This document shows positions 46,625-59,200 of a DNA stretch of 64,000 nucleotides, one piece after another. The notes under the pieces were generated by a model, which saw nothing but the letters and a program-made list of their open reading frames with translations, searched no databases and was not told the DNA's origin. This DNA is from Pectinophora gossypiella (Eukaryota > Arthropoda > Insecta > Lepidoptera > Gelechiidae): contig NC_065408.1 in assembly GCF_024362695.1 (NCBI RefSeq), positions 5,208,001-5,272,000 on the forward strand. The letters are read 5' to 3'. Position 1 is the first letter of the stretch; every line of letters begins with the position of its first letter. A program made the position numbers and the translations under genes.

Positions 46625-48275
46625 CAGTTCTTCACCGCGCCCAGCGAGCGCCGCGACTGAGCGCCCCGCGGCCGTCGGGGCCCCGGAGCGTAGGCTTAAG
46701 TGAAAATACATATTCGTAAGTCAATTTTATAAGTTTGATAACTAGGATATGGATATGCATTCCCGAATCTATCTTCCCCGATGCTATGCATTTGTCTATT
46801 TTGAATACGATATATTTTGGTTGTTCGACTTTCCCCGGCTAGATTGCGTCGTCTCCTCCGTGAGGATATTGTTAAAATTGAAAAGGAATAAAATATGTAT
46901 ATTTTTTCATAGAAGGCCGCCCGTGCGGCTACCACAGGGCTTCTGACGATTCTTCCATTGTTGTTGATATAATTTGTATTGTATGGTAGCGACTAGTGGA
47001 GTGAGAGGTGTGAATGTGATATACGTATAAGTATGTAGTGCTAATTGATAAAATATAATTATTTACAATTTGTAACGATACATTGACCACTGAAACATTG
47101 TTGCTACTTGGATTTTATTTGTACGAGTTATGATATTGTAACTAAGAGTATATTCTATCGTAATATAGACAAAATGAAAATGTTACACTTTATTTTTCTA
47201 TCGACCTTCAGCAATCTCCGCAAGGAGTGAAGTGAACGCGCCACGCGGTGCTACACTGTCTGCTTGCATGGTGTGAGACATTCTCAAATGAGTATTTTTG
47301 TATGAATTATATTATAACAATAAATTAGATAGTTACATTATAATGAACAATAGACAAACTTTAATAGATTATTACTTTGTAGACAATGCAAATAGGAGGG
47401 TAAGTTAAATATTTCCATTGGCATTTATTGTTATCTGTCTAAGAGTCATATTCAGTTTCACCCACTGTATTGTAAACAAGTGGCAAGCTTTAACGTTAAG
47501 TATTGAAGTATGTTATTATGAGAACATAGTAAATTGTTACGAAGTGTAAATTTGTTGTAGAAGTAAGGTTTATATTGAGATTCTGCTTCCTGAACATTGG
47601 ATGCCAACTTTAGTATGGAGCACTGATAAAATTATAAAAGCATGTGGAGGACGCTATCGTGTTGCGGCGCCACTCATTACCGTGCACTCGGTTTATACGT
47701 AGATATTGTTCGCACGTACAAGTTTAGGTGGAAGTTCCTCAATTAATTTGGTACATATTCTATCTTTATGTACACATTAGTTGCACTCTATTGAAATTTT
47801 TATATTTGTAGACGTAATCTAATAATAATTGTAATTATAGTGCACAAAGTGAATGATGGCCAGTTGTGAGGGGCCGCGCGTGCGCCGGGTGGGGAGGGGT
47901 GACGCCGTGCCCCGGTCACGCTAACAACATGTGTTTGTACATAATTTAATCGTAACACTTCTGTTTAAATTGTAACATAAATACATGTTGTACAATGTAC
48001 ATGTTTTACAAATCTTTTTAGTGCTTTCCTAAAAGTACCTAAAGCCACACGGCTCACGTAATATTAACCTCAAAACAAATATAAACACTGTTAATTGATT
48101 CTGGAGTTTGCTTTCGTGTCCCTATCGTCAATAAGGATAGAAGGATGTATGTCCTTTGCATGTTCACTGAATGAATATGCATGCACTTTTAACTGTTATG
48201 TAAAAAAAAATATACTTAAAGAAGAATTTTGGAAACGAACCTACGAAGGTAAGGTAAATAAAACATATGTTCAAT
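46625..48275 (+). other. Mkp3 3' untranslated region and spacer
   Basis: AT-rich, no gene. AATAAA hexamers at 46887-46892, 47319-47324 and 48257-48262 give possible ends. Which is used cannot be told from sequence. A short GC-rich block lies at 47865-47925. Confidence 0.4.
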
Positions 48276-48286
48276 GTGAATGTTAC

Positions 48287-50207
48287 TTTATTTATTTACT
48301 TTTTCAAGTAGATGAAGTACATAATAATTACTGTTAATAACGATACAATTAATTTGTGAATATGTAATAAAATAACTACCCAATTACAATAGTTGAACAT
48401 TGATAATGTGAGCTGTCAGTTTTATATACACTTTAGTAGCATAAAATAATTCAACTTGATCCTACAGATAAATCTCAATCTCTTCTAATTGACTATCGTT
48501 GGGTGAATACTGAGAATATTTAGACGATTCCCAGGTACTAAACTAAATCCTAGCTCTGAATAGGCCTCTCGTCCGTCATTCCATATAATTAAATAAACAT
48601 TTACATATACAAACAGGTGTACAAAACCTTAACATAATTATAGGGATTTCACTAGGTACATTATGTACAATTAGTTGGTGCTGCCACAATGGCTCACGAC
48701 GCTACTCATGCAGTAATTAATATATTTCACGGCTGCTGCTACCGGTACTACAGTAGCGGTGGCTACGTGTAGTACATGCTGTGACTATAGCGATCAATCA
48801 GTACTCACTACTCAGCACAGACCAATTATTTGCAGCTGCCAGGACAAGTAAAAATGATAAATCCTATTCCATTCACTAGGTACATACATTTTGGCACAAT
48901 CATGTGCTTATAACATAACTAATATAAAGTACATCAAAGGCTTCACAAGGAGTTATTGCTTTATGTTAAAGTTTCAACGGAGCGATATATTTCGAAATAT
49001 GCAACTAACGTGTGTAACACATAAAATTTTGATACAACTCGACAAGATAGGAATGTTTCTTAATAGAATTACAATAAGAAATATTCTTTGGAATGTAACG
49101 AAGCTTAATAGTAGAAGCAGAGATATGATTACATTTAGGCAACATTACGAAGCATATAGTGGATATGTACTACTCCCTACTGTATGCGGTACTCGCAAAG
49201 GCACCACAGTCGTCGACTCGACACATTGGTCCTCCCGGAGAGGTAAACCTCTATCGTAAGTGTAAAATATAAACGACATGCTGTAAAAAGTATACGGCTA
49301 TCTATTGTGACCACTACCAGAATATCGCACGTCTATCCAATACAGTTATCTAAGGAAACCCGCATATCAGCGAACAAAATCACCGTATACTATTTACACT
49401 TTTAGGATACACTATTACAATGGCACATAGTCTAAATTTAGGTGGTATTATACACTGATTTGATTGTGCCGCTCATATCCATCGACTTACATTTAAATAT
49501 AGGTAAATATTTATTTTTGGAATCGAACCAAACGATTGTATACATAATCGTGTCATCGTAATAAAATCATTGCACTAGCTGCTAAGGCGATGTGTATACA
49601 ACAATCAAAATTCATTATCATAAAAATATATCCATTTGATAATGTTCCTTATACTCTACAGTACACGTTGACGTGTACATTGGTGCTACGTCCCTTTGAA
49701 GGCATGCGCATGGACCTCATCACATTGTAAAAGCTCTCCGAGTACCCTCAAAATGTGCGATTGCGAAGCATGCGGCAGATTGCAATACTGGTGCAGTATG
49801 TAAATGTATGAGACCGATTTCGATATCGGCGTCAGTGGCCACCGGCTCGTAAGTCGGTAACTGAAGCTGGTGGTGGAATACTGACCATTAGTGCCGTCCG
49901 TTGTCGACCGGTTCCGTCTGCCGCGTGCTTCACACTCACAAGTAAATACTGCTACTTCATTGTTCCTACATGTTTTCAACTGGACTTCTAAACCGTAAAT
50001 TGACAACTATCCTAAGGTTTTAGGCTCTCTTAACCCCAATCTCACATAAAATTGTAAAAATTAAATATATTATATGTATAAGTATTTATAAACTGGACTT
50101 CTCATAGACGTTTCATAATATAATACTGAAATATAAAAAGTAACGTAGCGTCACGTTGAGTCGTATATTATTATATCGTCGTACCTCCGTGGTTGTGTAC
50201 CGTCACA
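48287..50207 (-). other. canoe 3' untranslated region (probable)
   Basis: From the canoe stop at 50208-50210 leftward. Minus-strand AATAAA hexamers overlap at 48287-48296, 25 bp from a plus-strand hexamer at 48257. An earlier one is near 49507. A GC-richer segment at 49690-49935 has an open minus frame but nothing recognisable. I see no other gene. Confidence 0.4.
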
Positions 50208-53200
50208 TCAGTGTACTGCGTCGATGTCGCGTTGAGCTCGCGATATCTTTACCTGTCAACCAAAACAGAATGTAAGAATATTGAGTTCATATTCATTTAT
50301 TTAGTACACAAACATAGATGAGGCGTAATCAAAAATATAAAATCCATATAAACCATGGAGGTCCTGAAAAAATGTTTCCGTAATTTTGGTAAGGGTTTAC
50401 ATAAAATAAGGGGCTTAGTCTCTAATAAGGCTGGATGGACCACAAATCGCAAGAAACACATTACAATATTTGTTATTCAAACAAATGTTATCTTATCGCT
50501 GTAAGTGTTACACAAATACGCCAGCATTCATGCATTCATATTATTTGTCTACTTCATTGATTTAGTTCTTATCTTCACGTACATTTGTGTATGTACACAC
50601 ATCATCATCACATAAATATCTATACAGGATGTAAGTGATATCGTAACGAAAACTTTGAGGGATGATTCAGACCATGATGCTGAGTTGATATCAAGTGGAA
50701 TTTTCCGTCGCAAAAGTATGGAACTGAAAATAATCCTCCTCAGTATTCGTTACGATGTCACTAACACCCTATATACATAAATAAATATCTAAAATTCAGG
50801 TTATACTAGTCTTTAAATAATATTCATCATATCCGTTACGATTAACTTAATTTAAATCCTTCAATCAACATGCAACATACTTCCCGTCAAAATACATTAC
50901 ACTTTACTCTGTCATCATCTTCCAAGTGGCACCGTGTTAGTAGAAAAGCGGCTTGATTATAGTGAAGCTAAGTAATGAAAGGTGACTGACCAATGCGGAC
51001 TGACCTTGTCCTTAGGCGTGGAGGCCTCGCCCGACTCGAGCGCGAACATTTTCATCTTCTCCTTGAAGGAGAGCTGCTCGGGCACCGCGGCCGGCCGCGC
51101 CGACCGCGCTTCGCGCTCGGCCAGGCGCCGCGCCCGCGGGTCTCTGCAACACACGTGGTATTCTCACACTATGCTTCAAAATTGACTACCTAAATTCTAG
51201 TTATTAGGCGATTGTTGTCCTATCTAGACTAAAAATAGTCTCGGAAAGTTAGTAGATTATTGTTGTTATAGAATTGCATTAAAATTGAGTCATATCGCAT
51301 ATTATCTCAGGACGTCCACCACCACCTTATGATCATTTCGACTAACATCCGTCTTGCTTTTTGTAATTGTTTTAGTGGAAATTGATGATTTGTGATGTTG
51401 TTGTCTTTTTTTGTGTGTGTGGCGTCCTTTCATAATAAACTATTTCTATTCTATTCTATTCCATCGTCATCTCATCAGATGCAGCCAAGGCATTGCAATA
51501 TCTTAACCAAACGAGTGAATTTTGACATGTCTCTATCCCGGAATCGAAACGTTCAATCTGGAGCATACACGCTTTAGTTTGGACTACACAATCAGAGATC
51601 GATTAAGGCCTGGAATGATACCATGCAATATTGCTATTTGTCATTTGTTGATATTGCGCACTTACATTTTATACGCGGAAATGTCAAATTGCAATATTGC
51701 TTTTTAGATGAATTGCGTCGATGTGGCCTTTTCAACCGACTTCAAAAAAAGAGGAGGTTCTCAATTCGTCAGGATCTTTAGTTTGATATTCCGTGTTCCG
51801 GAAGACACGTTAAACAGTAGTACTTACCTAGTACTTTGTAAATACTCGTATTGTTTTTTTTAAATTACTTTTGATAGATTTGCCTCTGATGTTATTCACT
51901 GCTGGGTCTCGGAGGTACGAGTAAATAAGACGGTTCAGTATGGCTTAGTACCTGTAGACTTCCTGTGCGCCGATGACGCCGGGCGTGTGCGTGAGCGGCC
52001 CCGTGGGCGTGGTGGGCGAGGTGGCCGCGCCGCCCGCCAGCATATTCTCTGCTTCCTCGATGAAGCGCTGCAAAGGTTCAATTCTTTTAAAATCTTCATG
52101 GATTTACGAAAAATACAAGTGCCGACAAAATATGATCTGACCAATGAGCGTGTCATTTTGTAATATTTTGTTCTTAAATTTACTTGTAGTAAGTATACAT
52201 TATTTTTTACATTTGTTAAAACAACTTGAAGGGAAACGGCGAAAGTCAGTCGATACGCAGTCGTCTACTGTACTTTACTGTGTTTTATCGATCGTTTGTC
52301 GTCGATGTTATCGTGTAAAGCGTCTGATATAAAAAAAGTGGTATACCGTGAATAAGTAAGAAAAGACAAACAAAACCTATTATAATAAATATTAGCAAGT
52401 ATAAGCTTAGATTGGAATATTAGTAAGTATAAGTTTTTTGAAGTTGTTATTAAGCCATAAGGCCATCCGTTGAGCTCAATTTACCCGGTTGTTACTGTTT
52501 TATATATTATATGGGCAATAAATAATAATCGATTGATTTATTATTTTTATATGTTAGAGTTGAACTTACATCGGGATCCTCCCGGTCGGGCGGCGGTTGT
52601 TGCGGCGCGTGCGGCGTGTGCGGCGGGTCGAGCGGCGGCGGCGAGGAGGCGGGCGGCGCGGGGGGGGCCGCGGCCGGGGGCGCGCGCTCGTGGAACGACA
52701 CGCGCTTGTCGCGGGGGTCGCGGAGAGAGCCCGCTGGGGATCTGCCATATATAACGTTATTATTATACACGATGGAGGTACAATCATATTTTATGTCGCT
52801 CAGGTTGTCTTATAGCTGTAAATTGTGATTATTAAGTAAAACTGTATCAAAAAACTTTTCAATCAACTTGAGCAGTCACAAAGAGAAAAAAGATCTTAAA
52901 GCTCTGACCCGGACGGGATTCAAACGCGTAGCTTTATATATGTGTTAAACGAGTGATGTATAATACGGTACTAACTGCGGGTGCGCGTGGTCGGGCGCGG
53001 CGGGCGGCGCGGGCGGCGAGAGCGCGCGCGCGTGCGTGGCCATCACGGCGAAGGACGAGCCGCGCTCCGGCGGCGGCGGCGCCAGGCTGGCGGGCGCCAG
53101 GCTGCCCGGCGCCAGGCTGGCCGCCGCCAGCAGCGTCGCCACCTCCGACACGCGGGGCTCCTCCGCGGGCTGCGCCCGGAATCACATAACATAAGCTCAC

Positions 53201-56200
53201 CGATATACCCCAATTGAGAAGTCAAGAGGAAATAGTACATCAATTTAGTCACAGTGCCTCTGAGTGGGACGGGTCTCGGCAACACTTAGGGCGGTATTAA
53301 TAAACTAATCTCAGCTGAGACTGACCTCAAGATCATGCTCAAGTCCCTTTTTTTATATAAGAACTGTCACATTGACATGATCTTGAGAGCAGTCTCGAAG
53401 CTGAGATTAGTTTATTAATACCACCCTTATTCGCCTTTAGATCCAACACGGCCGATTTTGATAGACTCAACCTTAATTTTTTTATTTTAGTCTGGCAACT
53501 CTAAAAATAGTGCCGTCCTCCACTTACGACGTGTGCAAGACAGAGATAAAAATAGTTTTAGAACTTTCAAACTATAACATGTGTGCAAGAATCAGCACCA
53601 ATATGGGCGTTCCCATAGTACTTGGAAGATCGGGTCTTGGATAGTACTTGCCTGTATGTTCCGGCGTATTGTTTCATATTTTATAATCTTGTTAAATTTC
53701 TAAAATGACTTCAAAACTTGTGCCATAAACCGTGGGTCTCCCAACATGTTAAATAGGAAATGTACCTTATGACTTACATTGTCAGTAGGGGTGTACCCGT
53801 TGGTGAGGTCCGCGCGGTTGGTCTTGAGGATGGACTTGGGCGGCGGCGGCGCCGGCTGCGGCGACTGTGGCGGCTCCAGAGACTCGGGGCCGTCGTCCTC
53901 TTCGTCTACTAGTTCCGTGTTCGTGCCTTCCTCCTATTGTTTACATTCACATGTTAAGCTAGTAGTTAAGTGAGAGCAAATTTGAATAGACCAGCGAATA
54001 CGACTGCCGATAAAGTACAAAAGAAAAAGATGCTTATCTTCCCGCGCACGTCGTTAAACTCGACAGGAATTGTCTCCTTCCTAACATGATGGAATATGAG
54101 TGAGCTGATCACCTGTCACCACAAAGTTCATCAACTTATTTTTTTATTATGACTTTGTATCAAAAGTGACTATACATTGTCGAACATTGGATAATGCAAT
54201 GTCAAGTAGCAATTGCTTTTTAGATATAATGCTCAACATGGGTTTTTGTGACCCCTAGTTCAGATATTTTTGTTTAGTCGACGTTTGACAGATCACGTTT
54301 GATGTATTCTACATTTGACAGGTTGTTTTTGTATAATTATTTGATATGGGTTCTATGTACAATGCGACTTCGCAGTAAAATGTTTATGTGCTTGTAGCCC
54401 GACCTGGTCGTGCTGCGTGGCGCGGCGCTCGAAGTCCCGCTCCAGCTGCAGGGCGCGCAGCTGCTGGTTCTGTACCGGCGTGCGCGCAGCCCCTAGCGCG
54501 AGTAGCTGAGCGATCGTCGCGTCTCTGTACAATCAACAATATATTGTTAATAATTTAAAGTTTTCTGCTAGTCATAGTACTTACCCGTGATTGCAGAGAA
54601 ATTCGCAAAGAAAAAGATCGTTTTTACTTAGACAGGATTCTAACCCGATCAAGGGCATCGGGCAGAGCATCAAGCCAAGAGGAGCGTATTAACAATTACA
54701 CCACCGGGTTAAGTAAAATGTACTCAGCATATACTCTGTTTTGTAGTATTTCTTGTGTATGTGTTTATATCTATCCAAAAACTAGGTATACTGAGATATT
54801 ACCAAATGTTTTGAAGATTGCATTTAGTGTTTTGTCGATCTAAAATTGTACTGTATTCATGTGTTATGTCTGATTGTTTAAATGTAGTTCTGAGCAATAA
54901 AGTATATTTGATTTTATTTGATCTCATGCCGACTCACACTCCGGACAACATTCGTGCGGTCTAAGTACTTAGCGAAATTTTGCACCAATATGCAGTGGAG
55001 CAGCGTGGTGGAATACGCTCCATGGAGCGGAGGGGTCTCCAGGTGATTGAGGGGAGGCCTGTGCCCAGCAATGGGACGTGTATACGTTGTTTAAGTTATG
55101 TTATGTACGTGGTGACGAGTGGTACAATAGTGTCTGTGTGCCAGGTGAGTATGGTTGTGCCGTAGTGACCTGCGTGCCCTGTTGGCGGCGCGGCGCGCCT
55201 CCTGCTGCCGCTCGCGCTCCTCACGCTGCCAGGGGTTGTGCGGCGGCTGCGGCCGCGGCCCGGCGCCGGCCCCGCCCGCCGGGTACACTGACACCGCGGG
55301 AGGCTCCAGCGCGCTCGCTACGTAGCGCTCTGTAACCACGACACAATCATATACTACATTGGCAGCTCTAGCACTGGAATATATCACGGGAATTTCGTGT
55401 GAGGTCGTCAGAAAGAATAAGAAGAATTAACAAAGTATCTCCAGTGTGTTTTATCGACATTCATTTAATTATCGATAACGTTTTGTGACAGATTATGCGT
55501 TAATTATATAGCACTTTCGGGAAAATCTTCTTCTGCCCACCCACTGACCTACGATTTAGAAGATGCGTCTCGTTGTGCATTACGACTGCAATTTCATTTA
55601 TATCCTCTTGCGGCCTTGATTTCCAGACAAAAAAAGTTAAATGATGGGGTTTGGATCATAAAAGCACATTCCGTCTTATGATTCAATGTATACGAGCGTT
55701 CATGCAAAAGCGTCGTTCAGGGCGTTTGCTTAATGTATTTGCGGCGGAAGACGTAGACTGCATCACCAAGGTGCACGTGTCATTTCGAGGTTTCTACAAA
55801 CCTTGACCGCGACAGTTTTCCATGTCTCTTCCTCGCTTAACTATTACATGATATAAAATATATTCAGAATCAGAACGTACCGTCCTCGGGCTGCACAGAG
55901 CCGGTGGGTTGTGGTTGTTGGTGCATCTGCTCTTCCATGTCCGGTTCCGATCTTCTTAAACCCTATAGAAGAAAATATTTTAACTGTTACAAGTTGGAAG
56001 TCGTATCTTGTTAATATAGCTGGTTCTTTCCAAAGCGTATAAGAATATAATCTTCAAAACGGAACATAATATAACCTCACGAAAATATTCCCAATTGGGC
56101 TAGAGAGAGGTTCGTCCACGCCGCAAACGCAACATATATATGGCTAGAAATATTTGTTGTATTTTATTGAACACGTGGGAAATAACTAGGTATAATCTGC

Positions 56201-59200
56201 GGTGTATAAGGTAAACAATGACCTTGAATGTGCAGTGAAAAATTACTGGGTCTCAACCGAAGTGCGGTATGAGATGGGACGCGAGAGGCAGCGCGTAACC
56301 ATGACAACCAGAAACGCTTCCTGCGCGGACGCCCGAAATTTTTGTTTAACTTATACGCCGCGGATTATATCTAGCCCTGATGACGCAATACTCTTAGGCA
56401 GAGAAAGCGAGTTTATTGGTGCAGACTCAGAGCCTACAAGACAACGGAGAAGGGGAAGACATTCCTGTGAGGTATGCAGTTGTCTCACACGATTTTTATC
56501 GTATGTGTATGTTGAATGGTGTGAAGTATTCGTGAACTTTGCAAGTACATACCTGTGGCTTTGGCGCGACAGGTGGCTGAGATCGTTGCGGGGAAGGCGG
56601 GCCCGGTGGATGCCACTCATACCTGGTCCCAAATAAACCACATAGAATATAAACTACACATATATTATGAATATACATTAAGACAACATCACAAAACAGT
56701 CTACTACAGATTTTAGTAATTTTACAGGTGTTATAGGAGTATAGGACAGTATTGCCTGTCTATAGGTGTTTTCTGAGGGATCGAATATTTTTATCACTAC
56801 ATAGTACAAAACAAAGTCGCTTTTTCTGTCCCTATATCCCTATGTACGCTTAAATCTTTAAAACTACGCAACGGATTTTGATGCGGTTTTTTTAATAGAT
56901 GGCGTGATTCAAGAGGAAAGTTTATATGTATAATAACATCCATTAAATAGTGGAGAAATACTGTTATTTTTGAGGTTTTTGTGATGTCGTAAATAATTTC
57001 ATTTTTCCTGAGCCGAGCGAAGTCGGGGCGGGTCGCTAGTATTTAATAAAAATAAAGATTTTTTATATTAATACTTGATACATTTTTTTACTTTTCCTGG
57101 CTGTCAAATAGTCATACAGACTCACTGCTTATTAGTTGTGGGTGTGGCGGTGTGTGTATACAGACCTGTGCGGTGGCGGCTGGTTATGGTACATGTGGTG
57201 CGGCGGCGAGTGCACGGCGGACTGCGCCTGGTACATGGGCTGCCCCGAGTGCATGTGCATGCTCGGGCTCAGCACCGGCTGCGCGGCGCCCTGCACATAC
57301 CAACGATTCGTACGATGTCACTTACACCCCGTACAAGTACGTACAGATAGCCATACAAGTACGTATGGGTGTTACTGACACCGTAACGAATACTGAAGAG
57401 GATGATTCAGTGTTAATATCAAGTGGAATTTCCTGTCGGAAATTTCATGAAAATTTTATTGCTTTTTTAATTATTTTGAAGTGGGACTGGGCCGGACACG
57501 TTTGTCGGATGCATCCGGAGCGGTGGGCACGAGTCGTTACTCACTGGATACCTCAGGGCGGGCTTAGAAGTCGAGGCAGACCGCGAAAAAGATGGTGTGA
57601 CGACCTCAATGCTTATCGCAAGGATTGGCCGGAGATCGCGCAAAGTCGAGAGGAGTGGAAAAATCAAGGGGAGGCCTTTGCTCAGCAGTGGGATCGTATA
57701 GGCTAAATAAGATAAGAATTATTTTCAGTTTCATACTTTTGCGACGGAAAATTCCATTTGATATAAACTCAGAATCATGGTCTAAATCATCCCTTAAAGT
57801 TTTCATTACGATGTCACTAACACATATATAGGATGACGGCGACAAAAAAATAATAAAAAATGGCGTCTTGAGAAATGTCAGAATGTGAATGAATGAATGT
57901 GTGTGTAGAATTATTAGTACATTAATCACGATCCGGAGGTCCCGGGTTTAACTCCCGGTGGGGACACATCACAAAAATCACTTTGTGATCCCTAGTTTGG
58001 TTAGGACATTACAGGCTGATCACCTGATTGTCCGAAAGTAAGATGATCTGTGCTTCGGAAGGCACGTTAAGCCGTTGGCCCCGGTTACTATTTACTGATG
58101 TAATTTTTATCGATTTATTTTTATCTTTATGTAATAAAGTATTTAAAATTGGCTGCTGGGCGAAGGCATTTGCCCTCGATATTAAAAATTGTATCAAATC
58201 TAGAGAATTATAAAACTCTAATTAAAAAATAAATAATCCTCACCATCTGATGATTATTTTGATTGACCATATTGGTCTGCGGTTGCGACAACATTTGGTG
58301 GCTTTGCGCATGTGTGAGGTGCGCGTGTGTCGGTTTCTGTTGATACACCTGTTGTTGCATCTGTTGCAACTGTTGTTGTTGTTGTTGTATCTGTTGCTGT
58401 TGCAACTGTTGTTGTTGTATCTGTTGCTGTTGCAACTGTTGTTGTTGTTGTATCTGTTGCTGTTGTATTTGTTGTTGTTGCATCTGTTGCTGTTGCATTT
58501 GTTGGAGTTGCTGCCGTCTCGTAACTTCTTCTGACATCTCGGCCAGTTTAGCTGCTCGAGCGCTCATTGCGTTTTGATTTGCCTGAAAATAATTCACACG
58601 GTAAACGAACCTTAGAGTGTCTACAAACGATGTTCCGTTTCAAAGTGCCATATTATTGGGTTGCCTAAGTGAAAGATAAATTATGAAATTCTGATTACTA
58701 AATAAAACCATTTATTTTTATCTATTTAACTTATATACGAATTTTATATAAAAATGCAAAAGTAAATTTCGATTTTAATAATTTAGTAGACTTTTTAGTC
58801 TTTGATTTGACAAGTCGGGATCGTCCTTATTATAAATGAAAGGTCAATATCACATGGTGTGTTCGTGCAACTTACTTGTTGCAATAGCGGCGAGTCCGGC
58901 GGTTGGTCCTGGTTGGCGGCGAAGTGCGCCGACTGCGGCCGCGAGCTGCCCGTCGAGCTGCGCAATGACGACCATCTACATTAACCACATTGTATAGTAT
59001 AGTCAAACCAATAAATAACAATACCCGACTGCTTAACAAGCAAACTACGAGAAAGAGGTCCGTACTATGCATGTGTGCCGAAAAGTAATGCGCACTAGTT
59101 TTGAAAAAGAGTGGGAGAAATTTTGCCCAAACGCAAATCTATCTATCTTTAATAAAAATATTGTAGCGCGATCTACAAATCACCAGAAATATGATTTCAC

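Noticed and set aside
48891..49259. 122-codon plus frame
   Set aside because: Lies in the probable canoe 3' untranslated region, with AT-driven composition and no features.
56202..56636. 144-codon plus frame
   Set aside because: Spans a canoe intron and the antisense of canoe exon 56553-56622; no domain.
57152..57706. 184-codon plus-strand frame
   Set aside because: A chance fusion of the antisense of a canoe exon with the LINE tail at 57478-57706.
58250..58534. Leu/Val-rich plus frames
   Set aside because: Antisense of the canoe Gln-rich repeat; CAA/CAG read backwards gives Leu and Val runs.
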